A stretch of 7,657 nt of DNA from Bacillota bacterium (GTDB taxonomy: Bacteria; Bacillota; Sulfobacillia; Sulfobacillales; Sulfobacillaceae), in NCBI GenBank assembly GCA_023488565.1, contig JAMDDZ010000020.1, positions 1 to 7,657 on the forward strand, in the 5' to 3' direction. The notes under the pieces were generated by a model. The model did not search any database. It was not told where the DNA came from and was given only the letters and a program-made list of their open reading frames with translations. Shown here one piece after another: positions 1 through 6,486 of the stretch. Each line of letters starts with the position of its first letter. The first letter of the stretch is position 1. Both the position numbers and the translations under genes were made by a program.

Positions 1-371
1 CCACAAAGCATAGTCCTGACGAATGTTCTTTTCGTACTGTTGATAGCGCGCCGCTTTGTTCTGATTCTTTGAACCTCTTTTTCGCCGAGACGCTTTGCGT
101 TGCCATGTCGTGTGTTGTTTGCGATGCCGCTGGATGCGGACTTGTTGCACGGGATCGAAATCGCGAATCTGGCCGTCGGACGTGACCCAAGGCTTCGCCA
201 CGCCGCGATCCCCGCCGGGCGTAAGCTCGGGCATCGTCACATCGGGATCCTCCGCGGCAAACGACAGCTGAATCCTCCAACGAACAAACGTTCTTAGCCT
301 AGTGTACCGTTCCCCGGCTTTATCGGCAATGAGACGCACTGACGAGAAGAAAAAAATCTGGTGTCCTCAAC
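1..371 (-). pseudogene. tnpB: TnpB (IS605 OrfB / IS1341-type) RNA-guided nuclease, partial
   Basis: The minus strand is open from a TGA near 372 to the window edge. From about 290 down it reads like the middle of TnpB: a GGDRGVAKPWVTSDG stretch corresponding to the first RuvC segment (GxDRG...TSDG), then an Arg/Lys-rich helix containing RRKRGSKNQNKAARYQQYEKN and ending near the edge in RQDYALW. In TnpB proteins this region follows the RNA-binding N-terminal part and precedes the second RuvC segment and zinc finger. The RuvC-I aspartate is present. The N-terminal third is missing: in-frame sequence upstream of about 300 is only weakly family-like and stops at the TGA, with no credible start. 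The 3' part lies outside the window. TnpB genes travel with IS200/IS605 elements and use a guide RNA from the element's right end, which would also be outside. Probably a truncated relic; family call firm, intactness unknown. Confidence 0.72.
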
Positions 372-745
372 GGCCGCCACCCGCTTGACCCCCTCCCGGC
401 TTCGCCTGGGAAGGAGAATACGCGAGCTTTATGTTCAACTTTGTTCCTTCCATTTCTCTACTAATTAGCTTTGTAATATATGCTTAATGTAAAGGGGTGG
501 GTGACCATACTCCACGATTACCCAGCTTGTGGAACTTCACAGAAATATTACGAATGTTAGGCAAAATTGTAAAAAACACTACGGAACGTTGTATAATGTG
601 AGAAATATTCAACAGTATGACTATAGCTTTGTGGTCGACAGATAATGATAACTGGATTTTCCGGTGCCATAATTTAACGACGTGCGATAAATACTGGTTT
701 AAGGTCGTAGAGTTAGGCGCGGGGTAAGGGGATGAGTGCGCAACG
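372..745. other. Non-coding region with operon leader
   Basis: No credible gene is seen in this stretch. The part from about 430 to 690 is clearly AT-richer than both flanks, as expected of a promoter region. Near its left end, TCCCGG at 395-400 and CCTGGGA at 406-412 can form a short GC hairpin with a small loop. It sits just upstream of the truncated TnpB frame and could be debris of the element's end, but this is not demonstrated. The right part is the promoter and leader of the kinase/oxidoreductase operon. I looked for a glycine-type or other riboswitch fold and saw no convincing conserved core. Confidence 0.5.
567..597 (+). promoter_or_regulatory. Likely sigma-A promoter of the kinase/oxidoreductase operon
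   Basis: A perfect TATAAT -10 box lies at 592-597. A TTGTAA -35-like box (four of six consensus bases) lies at 567-572, a 19 bp spacer, which is longer than ideal. Transcription would begin near 604, giving a leader of about 140 nt before the ATG at 746. The surrounding sequence is AT-rich and no competing promoter of equal quality is seen nearer the gene. The -10 is strong evidence; the -35 is weak. Confidence 0.55.
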
Positions 746-1660
746 ATGACAAGCCGGAGCGATGACTTGGAACGAATGTTGAAAACCTTGATTCCCGCAT
801 GGATATCTCAGCCACTGGGTGTCACCAAAATTTCTGGCGGTATGACCAATGAGAACTTCTGCGTACAAGTCGCCGAAGAAGCATTCTTTGTCCGTTTGGG
901 AGGAGAAGGGGCTGAACAACTCGGCATTGACCGCGATGTGGAATACTTGGCCACAGTGACGGCGGGAGATCTGGGCGTAGCCCCTTTGGTACGCCACTAT
1001 TTACGGGAACAGCGCATCTTGATTGCCGACTATGTTATGGGCCGCACCCTGTCCTCCGACGAACTTTCCCAACCCTGGCGTATGGAACAGGTGGTCGAAT
1101 TATTACAGAAAATCCATCACACGGCGCCCGCGGTCACTTCGTTTTCTGTATTTCACGTGATTCGACACTACTGGGAATTGGTGCGCAGTGCCCCATTAGT
1201 CGGTAGGCAGGCAATAGAGGCGGTGCTTAGCATAGCACAGCGGATTGAAGCCTGTTTACCTTTTCAACCCTCTGGCCTATGCCATAACGATTTGTTGGCT
1301 GCGAATTTTGTGTTGGATCCGAAATCCGATCGGATATGGCTGGTGGACTGGGAATATGCGGGGTTAGGAACGCCTTATTTTGATTTAGGAAACTTTGCCT
1401 CTAACCAACGGTTGTTGCCGTCTCAAGAAGAAACTTTGGCTCGACTGTATTTCAAAGAACCCGAAGTGCAGCTTCATGTCGCCGCTATTCGCCTTATGCG
1501 AGTGATGTCGGACTTGCGGGAAGCTCTTTGGGGATCGGTGCAGCGATTGGTATCTCCCCTAGATTTCGATTTTGAACAATATGCTAGAGACCATTTTTAC
1601 CGGGTACAGCAGGCGGTACAGAGTTCTGCCGTAGAACAAGCGCTCCAGATATTGGAATAA
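746..1660 (+). CDS. Choline/ethanolamine kinase-like phosphotransferase (APH fold)
   Basis: A 304-residue protein of the aminoglycoside phosphotransferase/choline kinase superfamily, which transfers the ATP gamma-phosphate to a hydroxyl of a small molecule in the cytosol. Visible motifs are an N-terminal nucleotide-loop-like stretch SGGMTNENFCV (about 29-39), the catalytic loop LCHNDLLAANF around His180-Asp182-Asn187, and the metal-binding VDWEYAG around Asp201-Glu203. The DWEYAG form and following GTPYFDLGNF resemble choline/ethanolamine kinases (LicA type) more than antibiotic-resistance enzymes. The length is normal. ATG 746 is used because TAA at 725-727 blocks any earlier in-frame start; the AAGGGG at 726-731 is 14 nt away, so ATG 776 (Met11) is a possible alternative. 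The oxidoreductase gene follows after 34 nt. Substrate unknown; choline, ethanolamine or a related amino alcohol is inferred from family and neighbour. Confidence 0.85.
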   Translation: MTSRSDDLERMLKTLIPAWISQPLGVTKISGGMTNENFCVQVAEEAFFVRLGGEGAEQLGIDRDVEYLATVTAGDLGVAPLVRHYLREQRILIADYVMGRTLSSDELSQPWRMEQVVELLQKIHHTAPAVTSFSVFHVIRHYWELVRSAPLVGRQAIEAVLSIAQRIEACLPFQPSGLCHNDLLAANFVLDPKSDRIWLVDWEYAGLGTPYFDLGNFASNQRLLPSQEETLARLYFKEPEVQLHVAAIRLMRVMSDLREALWGSVQRLVSPLDFDFEQYARDHFYRVQQAVQSSAVEQALQILE

Positions 1661-1680
1661 CGCGACGAAAAAAATTGGAT

Positions 1681-1688
1681 AAAGGTGG
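1681..1688 (+). promoter_or_regulatory. Ribosome binding site of the FAD oxidoreductase
   Basis: AAAGGTGG lies 6 nt before the ATG at 1695, which is well placed and fixes that start. It sits in the 34 nt between the two genes, supporting translation of both from one transcript. Confidence 0.75.
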
Positions 1689-1694
1689 GCAACA

Positions 1695-4121
1695 ATGAAA
1701 TCAGAAGCGCGAGTCGTCATTATTGGCGGAGGGGTGGCCGGGACCAGCATTGCTTATCACTTAACTCTGCTTGGTTGCCACGATGTGGTGTTGTTGGATC
1801 GTAACGAACTTACCAGCGGGTCTACGTTTCATTCGGCGGGTTTGGTTGGACAATTGCGATCATCAGTGTCTTTGACAAAAATGTTGATGTATAGCGCAGA
1901 GTTGTATCGTCGTCTCAAAGAGGATACGGGGGTGGATCCGGGATGGCGAGAGGTCGGGAGCCTACGAGTCGCTTCCACACCGGAGCGTTTTGAGGAGTTG
2001 CAACGCCAGGCAGGATGGGCCAAAACGTTCGGGCTGCCCTTAGAGTTGGTATCGGCTGAAGAAGCCCGCGACTTGTTTCCCTTGATGGATCCCAAAAACA
2101 TCTTGGGTGCCGCCTATTTGCCCACGGACGGGTACCTTGATCCCAGCAATCTAGCGCAAGCATTAGCTAAAGGCGCCCGACTGCGTGGCGCTGAAATCAA
2201 TACCTTCACGCGGGTTACAGCCATTGAGTCCGAACATGGAAGGGTAAGCCGAGTGGTGACAGATAAGGGCGTCATTAAAGCTGAGATTGTGGTGAATGCC
2301 GGCGGTATGTACTCGGGTCAAATTGGACGTCTGGCAGGCATTCATGTGCCGGTGATCCCAATGCAACATCAATACATTATCACCACCGCGCTTGATGAGA
2401 TGGATTCAAACGTGATGGACCGGTTGCCTACAATGCGGGATCCCGACAATTTGGTATATTTCCGCAGTTGGGGTCGTGGTTTAGTGATGGGGGGGTATGA
2501 AAGAACTCCAGCCCCCTGGGGGCTAGAAGGAATTCCCGAAACCTTTAATGGGCAGTTGTTGTCTCCGGATTGGGACCGCTTCACTCCCATTATGGAAGGC
2601 GCCATTCTCCGAGTTCCGGCGATGGAAGGGGCGGGGATCCAAACTTTCATCAACGGTCCAGAAGCCTTTACCCCTGATGGAGAATTCATATTAGGAGAAT
2701 CGGAGTTGCACGGATTTTTTGTAGCAGCCGGGTTTTGTGCGCACGGAATTGCTGGAGCAGGAGGTACGGGTCGCATAATGGCGGAATGGATTCTAGAAGG
2801 AGAGCCTTCGCTGGATCTTTGGAAAATGGATATCCGGCGCTTTGGTCCGCAGTATCGCAGCCAAAACCTGACGCTGCAAAGAACGCGTGAGATTTATTCC
2901 ACATATTATGACATTCGTTACCCGCATGAGGAAAACTACAGTGCGCGTCCCCTGCGGGAATCTCCGGTATATCCGCAGCTAATGACACTTGATGCAGAAT
3001 TTGGCGAGAAGGCCAACTGGGAGCGGGTCAATTGGTTTCGTTCCAATGAGGTCGATGATGAATCCGAGCGTCCCTTAGGATGGGCGGGACAAGTGTGGTC
3101 TTCGGCGATTGGAGTGGAGCATCGCGCCACCCGGGAGGGCGTGGCACTGTTCGACGAGACCTCTTTCAGTAAGTTTGAAGTCTCGGGGCCAGGAGCACTG
3201 CAACTGTTGCAGTATTTGTGTGACAACGACTTGGACAAACCGGTAGGATCTTTGATTTATACGCAAATGCTCAATGCCAAAGGGGGCATTGAATGTGATC
3301 TGACGGTCGCGCGTCTAGCTGCGGATCGATTCCGCCTGATTACCGGTACGGCCTTTGGACACCATGATATGGGGTGGGTAAAGAAACACCTGCCGCTCGA
3401 CGGAACGGTGCACTTGCAAGACGTGACATCACAGTATGCTTGTCTTGCATTATGGGGTCCAAAAGCCCGGGAGATTGCTCAGAAACTTATCATTGAGGAT
3501 ATTAGCAACCAGGCTTTCCCTTATATGACGGCCAAGTGGGTTTCAGTGGGAGATGTCTTGTGTTGGGCCTCTCGGGTAACGTTTGTCGGAGAACTGGGAT
3601 GGGAATTTTATTGCCCGATGGAGTATGGGCTGCGGTTGTGGAACCTTTTGTATGAGGCAGGACAGCCTTACGGGCTGGTTCCTGGAGGATACCGTGCGAT
3701 CGACTCGTTGCGTCTCGAGAAAGGCTATCGGGTCTGGGGGGCCGATGTCACACCAGAAACAACGCCTTACGAGGCGGGCCTGGGGTTTTGCGTCAAGCTC
3801 GAAAAAGAGGACTTTATCGGCAAAGAGGCACTGACAAAGCAAAAAAGCCTGGGTGTCACCCAGCGGTTGCGCTGCATTGTGATAGGGGAAGGTCGGCATG
3901 TGGCAGAAGGCGGGGAGCCAGTCCGGTGGCATGACCAAATTGTTGGCAGGGTCACAAGCGGCGGATATGGGTATACTCTGAGAAAGAGTATTGCCTACGC
4001 TTATCTGCCCACCACTGTTCCCATGGCTGATACGGTGGAACTGGAAATCAATGGACAATGGGTTTCAGGTTTGGTGTCCAAAGATCCGGTGGTGGCTAAA
4101 GCGCCCGGACTTAACGGCTAA
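1695..4121 (+). CDS. FAD-dependent oxidoreductase with GcvT domain (dimethylglycine/sarcosine dehydrogenase family)
   Basis: An 808-residue, apparently complete two-part enzyme, close to the usual length of mature dimethylglycine dehydrogenases. Residues about 6-365 are the DAO-type FAD domain: dinucleotide motif IIGGGVAG (Gly11, Gly13, Gly16), SGSTFHSAGL with His46 where mitochondrial relatives attach FAD covalently, and the C-terminal FAD segment VAAGFCAHGIAGAGG at 343-357. A linker of FAO_M type follows (about 370-430; RRFGPQYRS, YDIRYPHEE, NWERVNWF). Residues about 470-690 are the folate-binding GcvT domain (FVGELGWEFY near 630-639; YRAIDSLRLEKGY at 666-678), and about 710-800 its C-terminal barrel. 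Family members oxidise N-methyl groups of glycine derivatives and pass formaldehyde to tetrahydrofolate as 5,10-methylene-THF. No signal peptide is seen, so it is cytosolic. The substrate cannot be fixed; the upstream kinase hints at choline- or ethanolamine-related chemistry. Confidence 0.88.
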   Translation: MKSEARVVIIGGGVAGTSIAYHLTLLGCHDVVLLDRNELTSGSTFHSAGLVGQLRSSVSLTKMLMYSAELYRRLKEDTGVDPGWREVGSLRVASTPERFEELQRQAGWAKTFGLPLELVSAEEARDLFPLMDPKNILGAAYLPTDGYLDPSNLAQALAKGARLRGAEINTFTRVTAIESEHGRVSRVVTDKGVIKAEIVVNAGGMYSGQIGRLAGIHVPVIPMQHQYIITTALDEMDSNVMDRLPTMRDPDNLVYFRSWGRGLVMGGYERTPAPWGLEGIPETFNGQLLSPDWDRFTPIMEGAILRVPAMEGAGIQTFINGPEAFTPDGEFILGESELHGFFVAAGFCAHGIAGAGGTGRIMAEWILEGEPSLDLWKMDIRRFGPQYRSQNLTLQRTREIYSTYYDIRYPHEENYSARPLRESPVYPQLMTLDAEFGEKANWERVNWFRSNEVDDESERPLGWAGQVWSSAIGVEHRATREGVALFDETSFSKFEVSGPGALQLLQYLCDNDLDKPVGSLIYTQMLNAKGGIECDLTVARLAADRFRLITGTAFGHHDMGWVKKHLPLDGTVHLQDVTSQYACLALWGPKAREIAQKLIIEDISNQAFPYMTAKWVSVGDVLCWASRVTFVGELGWEFYCPMEYGLRLWNLLYEAGQPYGLVPGGYRAIDSLRLEKGYRVWGADVTPETTPYEAGLGFCVKLEKEDFIGKEALTKQKSLGVTQRLRCIVIGEGRHVAEGGEPVRWHDQIVGRVTSGGYGYTLRKSIAYAYLPTTVPMADTVELEINGQWVSGLVSKDPVVAKAPGLNG

Positions 4122-4122
4122 T

Positions 4123-4156
4123 AAACGGCCCCCGGCACACGTGTTGGGGGCCGTTT
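4123..4156 (+). terminator. Rho-independent-type terminator of the operon
   Basis: Perfect 11 bp arms AAACGGCCCCC (4123-4133) and GGGGGCCGTTT (4146-4156) enclose a 12 nt insert whose outer bases can pair further. It starts 2 nt after the TAA of the oxidoreductase. The arm itself supplies only three T residues, followed by CC, so the U-tract is poor; the symmetric A/T ends would allow modest function in both directions. Confidence 0.75.
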
Positions 4157-4462
4157 CCATGTTCGCTGCAGGTGGGTTCGCTCCTTTTGCTAGGTGTCCT
4201 GAACTGTCGGGTACATTTGGGACATGGGGCTGGTGTCTGTCGCACATTGAGAGGTTTTCATTTTGCTTATGCCGATCTCCCCAGGTGCCGCTTTGGTTCT
4301 ATGGTCTCATTAAGGGGTAAACGGATTCCTCGACATTTATGATGGGAAACGCCCTGCTTAGCATGGGAAAAATCGTCTGCATGAACGACCACGAAAACGG
4401 CCCCTCAAGTACGATTACGCCCCATAAGTTAGCGCGTATGGGGCAATCTCCCCGACGAGATG
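4157..4462. other. No intact gene; possible decayed mobile DNA
   Basis: This stretch separates the operon terminator from the converging nucleotidyltransferase cassette. TGTCC at 4195-4199 and GGACA at 4220-4224 form a short inverted repeat of the sort found at insertion-sequence tips. Downstream, a plus-strand frame beginning at ATG 4269 (MPISPGAALVLWSH) is broken by stops at 4311, 4359 and 4425, yet it continues with a basic, protein-like stretch HERPRKRPLKYDYAP (4380-4424). This could be the dead N-terminal end of a transposase, but I cannot assign a family. Nothing here supports a functional gene. Confidence 0.3.
4419..4444 (-). terminator. Possible terminator hairpin after the DUF6922-like gene
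   Basis: GCCCCATA (4419-4426) and TATGGGGC (4437-4444) form a perfect 8 bp stem with a 10 nt loop, 19 nt beyond the stop of the minus-strand gene ending at 4463. There is no T-run after it on either strand, so it may be a processing or stabilising hairpin instead of an intrinsic terminator. Confidence 0.35.
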
Positions 4463-4798
4463 CTAGCGCAACTCCTGCGGGAACCATGCGGGCAAGGCGT
4501 CTGCCGGCACGGTTCGACGCGCATTACCACCCGCCCAGCGTGGGGTTTCTTGGGGTGCTCCCAACAGAATCATTGTCCAAAACCGTTCCATCGGCGGCGG
4601 GAGCATCGCAGCATGCCCAGGCTCCGTAATCCACGCCTGAATGGTCTCCCAACCGTACACCCGGAATAACCAGTCCCAATCCTCGACGGTACCATTCGAT
4701 AACACGGTGGGAATAATAAGCGCTGCATGGTGCTCGCTGTCCAATCGGTCTGCATGATAACGATAGAAAAGCCGTTGAATGGGATCGGGCAGCATCAT
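4463..4798 (-). CDS. DUF6922-like small protein, partner of the nucleotidyltransferase
   Basis: A 111-residue protein. Its core, about residues 7-80, fits my recollection of the DUF6922 pattern: an initial IQRLFYRYHADRLD segment, a hydrophobic helix AALIIPTVLSNG, then EDWDWLFRVYGWETIQAWI and a later RFWTMILLG helix. In that family this reads as a phenylalanine/tryptophan-rich start followed by a VLxxGxxxDWxWL centre. Members commonly lie next to AbiEii-type nucleotidyltransferase genes, which is the case here: its ATG (4798-4796) overlaps the upstream gene's TGA in ATGA, implying coupled translation. No membrane segment or signal peptide is seen. The function is undefined; an antitoxin or adaptor role is inferred only from the pairing. 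The C-terminal 20 residues, after PRWAGG, look variable. Family assignment is from memory of the motif and was not searched. Confidence 0.7.
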   Translation of the reverse strand: MMLPDPIQRLFYRYHADRLDSEHHAALIIPTVLSNGTVEDWDWLFRVYGWETIQAWITEPGHAAMLPPPMERFWTMILLGAPQETPRWAGGNARRTVPADALPAWFPQELR

Positions 4799-5478
4799 AG
4801 CCGGGGACCTCGCGGTGGCGGTGCAGGGGGCCCAAATCGCTGGTTGGCCCAGTTCTGAACCTGCCGAATCAAATCCTGAGTAATCGTATCAAAGGATTGC
4901 GGGGTCACTAACAGGCTCAACGCGCTATCCCGGTCCGGGAGATCTTGCGTGTAGGTTAATTGCTGGAGGAACAAACGCGCGGAAAATGCATCGCGATAGG
5001 TGTCTCGAGCCCAATGCATGAGATCATCCAGCGACACGATGCCCTGGGTCAACACAGCGTGGAGATCGAGATAATCGCGGGCCTGCGCCCGGCGTCCCAC
5101 CGTATACGCTTTTTGCACCGCCACATCCCGGGCGTCCGCGACGGCTAACCCTCGCCACGAATGATAGGCGAAGTGGTGGGAAAACGGATAAGCCAGGAGC
5201 GTCACCGACACGTCGTCGAGGCGCCACTGAATTTGTTCCACCGTGTTGAGGTTCCATTGAACATGGGTAAATTGTGTCAGCATTTCATTCATTCCCGGCA
5301 GGGGTGGCAACGTCTCCGTCGGACTTCGAGTAAAGAAATCCAAATCTCGCGATTGCCGATGGCCAAGATGTAACGCCAAACCCGTGCCTCCAGCCAAATA
5401 GAATTGGCTCATCGCTGGCCATTGCGCCAACATCGATGCCACCGTCGCTGTTCCCGTAGGAAGCAGATCCTCGTACAC
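4795..5478 (-). CDS. AbiEii/AbiGii-type nucleotidyltransferase (putative toxin)
   Basis: A 227-residue protein from GTG 5478. I prefer this start over the upstream in-frame ATG at 5559 because AGAGGTGG sits just before it and a promoter lies between the two. The nucleotidyltransferase signature is clear: FYLAGGTGLALHLGHRQSRDLDFF at residues 26-49 in two parts, with Gly30-Gly31 and the metal-binding pair Asp45 and Asp47. Further on, ARDVAVQK (Lys123) and ARDYLDLHAVL (133-143) match the KDxxDL region that ends the catalytic part in AbiEii-like proteins. Characterised relatives (AbiEii, MenT) transfer nucleotides to tRNA or other targets and arrest growth. The classical AbiEi winged-helix antitoxin is absent; the coupled DUF6922-like gene takes its place. 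The proline-rich C-terminus (PPAPPPRGP) is unusual but probably variable. Family firm; toxin activity inferred. Confidence 0.85.
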   Translation of the reverse strand: MYEDLLPTGTATVASMLAQWPAMSQFYLAGGTGLALHLGHRQSRDLDFFTRSPTETLPPLPGMNEMLTQFTHVQWNLNTVEQIQWRLDDVSVTLLAYPFSHHFAYHSWRGLAVADARDVAVQKAYTVGRRAQARDYLDLHAVLTQGIVSLDDLMHWARDTYRDAFSARLFLQQLTYTQDLPDRDSALSLLVTPQSFDTITQDLIRQVQNWANQRFGPPAPPPRGPRL

Positions 5479-5489
5479 TCCTACCACCT
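5479..5489 (-). promoter_or_regulatory. Ribosome binding site deciding the GTG start
   Basis: Minus-strand sequence AGGTGGTAGGA directly precedes GTG 5478; the AGGTGG part is at the usual distance of 5 nt. No comparable site precedes the upstream in-frame ATG at 5559, so the shorter protein is favoured. Confidence 0.6.
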
Positions 5490-5499
5490 CTCTCTGCCT

Positions 5500-5508
5500 A
5501 TTATAGCA
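5500..5508 (-). promoter_or_regulatory. Extended -10 promoter of the nucleotidyltransferase cassette
   Basis: On the minus strand the sequence reads TGCTATAAT, a perfect -10 (complement of 5500-5505) with the TGn extension. The best -35 candidate, TTAGCC 18 bp upstream, matches consensus weakly, which extended -10 promoters tolerate. Transcription would start near 5493, only about 15 nt before the GTG at 5478, leaving room for just the AGAGGTGG ribosome site. This gives the two-gene cassette its own promoter. Confidence 0.6.
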
Positions 5509-5565
5509 ATGGTGCAGTTGACGGGCTAAGCCAAAACCCGTCGCGCGGGCCGGTCTCATAGCAAA

Positions 5566-5736
5566 TTAAATCATCAGAAGGGTTGCCGCATCCGCCTGAC
5601 GGCGCACCTGGGGCACGCTATCCCGTCGATACGGAATCGTGCCCAAGTCGGGGGCGCGTTCTTGCGCGGGGAGTGCTTCCTCAATCACAGTGGTTTCTGC
5701 AGACAAGTCGAAGCCGAGATATAAATCTTCCTCCAT
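5566..5736 (-). CDS. Small unrecognised ORF or gene remnant (56 aa)
   Basis: From ATG 5736 the product is 56 residues with protein-like composition (VIEEALPAQERAPDLGTIPY, ending RRQADAATLLMI), rich in Glu, Arg and Ala, with no membrane segment. It ends 87 nt before the GTG of the nucleotidyltransferase gene and runs in the same direction. The frame stays open and still looks coding back to about 5785 (DDTSLILISVGTLW), so this may be the C-terminal end of a longer protein rather than a complete small gene; no ribosome site precedes the ATG. The initial LYLGFDLS recalls the N-terminus of FGGY sugar kinases, but the similarity ends there. I do not recognise a family. Confidence 0.35.
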   Translation of the reverse strand: MEEDLYLGFDLSAETTVIEEALPAQERAPDLGTIPYRRDSVPQVRRQADAATLLMI

Positions 5737-5813
5737 CCATAGTGTACCCACGGATATCAGGATTAGGCTGGTGTCATCATTCTGGCTACAACCCCTCAAT
5801 ACCTTGGAACGGA
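5737..5813. other. Short gap between two minus-strand ORFs
   Basis: No separate gene. The minus-strand frame of the 56-residue ORF runs through it without stops, and the ORF at 5814-6326 ends at its edge with TAA. No promoter or terminator is apparent, so the two ORFs could be joined remnants of unrelated genes. Confidence 0.35.
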
Positions 5814-6326
5814 TTACTGTGCGAGTACCTGAAGATTGCCGAGAAACGGATCGGGATTGCCGCCATACAGTTGTTTGATATGGCCACAGACAGCGAACCA
5901 AAAGGACAGCGATTGAGTTTTGGGATGCCAGTAACGGCGTACTGCCGTAGGCCACGGCGGATGTGCGCCAGTGACACACTGCGCTGCGTATTGCTGCATC
6001 ACCCAGCGCGTTTTGTCGGCGCAGGTAAATAGTCCCTCAAAGCGATGAAAGAGCGGTTCGAGGTGCCTTTCCAAAAAATCGGCATGTTGATCGAGAAACA
6101 CGAGATGATCACGTGCTGATTCGTCGAGGTCCGAATAGGTTCGACACACAGCCGCCTCGATCAGTTGATTCCACGGGAACAACACCTCGAGGGAAAACGT
6201 TTCGAGGCCGTGGCGAATCATGGCTTGGAGATGTGGCCAAATCGGCGCGATGGCTGCATCGCGGGCTTCTTCATCCTGACGAACCAGGCCCTCAAGCACT
6301 GCACGGAGCGCCGCCTGAAATCGCAC
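5814..6326 (-). CDS. Unrecognised protein, probably N-terminally truncated (170 aa)
   Basis: The frame runs from GTG 6326 to TAA 5814. The product is rich in Trp, His and Phe (PIWPHL, LFPWNQL, HPPWPTA, RRYWHP, SFWFAVCGH), looks like a soluble folded protein and has two cysteine spots (FTCADKTRW, AAQCVTG), but I recognise no family. The composition is coherent throughout, and it clearly dominates the overlapping frames on the other strand. The GTG has no ribosome site, a TAA lies four codons upstream, and the plus strand becomes a cupin gene tail exactly here, so the true start was probably removed by the rearrangement at about 6320. The C-terminus may be native. It could be a relic of accessory or mobile DNA; its role is unknown. 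Confidence 0.5.
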   Translation of the reverse strand: MRFQAALRAVLEGLVRQDEEARDAAIAPIWPHLQAMIRHGLETFSLEVLFPWNQLIEAAVCRTYSDLDESARDHLVFLDQHADFLERHLEPLFHRFEGLFTCADKTRWVMQQYAAQCVTGAHPPWPTAVRRYWHPKTQSLSFWFAVCGHIKQLYGGNPDPFLGNLQVLAQ

Positions 6327-6455
6327 GAATTGACTTTACAGGCGGGGCAAATGTTTGTTATCCCGAGGGGCATTGGGCACCGATCTATGCCGGGCAAGAC
6401 CGACATCGGAAATGTGGTATTAGAGCTCAAGGTTTCAGTGAACTTCACCTTGTGA
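6318..6455 (+). pseudogene. Cupin-domain protein, C-terminal fragment
   Basis: The plus-strand frame ending in TGA 6453-6455 gives about 45 residues of a cupin. AGQMFVIPRGIGH (6342-6380) fits cupin motif 2 exactly, G(X)5PXG(X)2H, although the following Asn is not conserved (HRSMP). Next comes the strand-like DIGNVVLELKVSVNFTL, typical of the end of a single-domain cupin. Upstream of about 6318 the frame is only the shadow of the minus-strand ORF, so the first half of the barrel with its metal-binding HxH motif is missing. The gene was cut by the rearrangement that placed the minus-strand ORF here. The amidohydrolase remnant starts 31 nt further on, indicating that both came from one operon. 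Confidence 0.65.
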
Positions 6456-6486
6456 ACCCAGAAAAATATGGAGAGTCAGGAATCCC

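Noticed and set aside
600..745. Riboswitch in the operon leader
   Set aside because: The leader is long enough and the operon handles amine and one-carbon chemistry, but I see no conserved glycine- or SAM-type core and no terminator/anti-terminator pair.
3543..4058. Minus-strand open frame of 171 codons inside the oxidoreductase gene
   Set aside because: It is antisense to the conserved GcvT domain, has low-complexity shadow composition and no family resemblance; the plus-strand protein explains the region fully.
5479..5559. Longer nucleotidyltransferase starting at ATG 5559
   Set aside because: The extra 27 residues do not look like the family, the promoter and ribosome site lie inside this extension, and typical relatives begin just before the YEDLLP-like segment.
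5700..5736. FGGY sugar kinase N-terminus
   Set aside because: LYLGFDLS resembles the first strand of the family, but the match is eight residues long and the following sequence is unrelated.
5583..6032. Plus-strand open frame of 149 codons
   Set aside because: It spans two minus-strand ORFs with better composition and has no recognisable motif.
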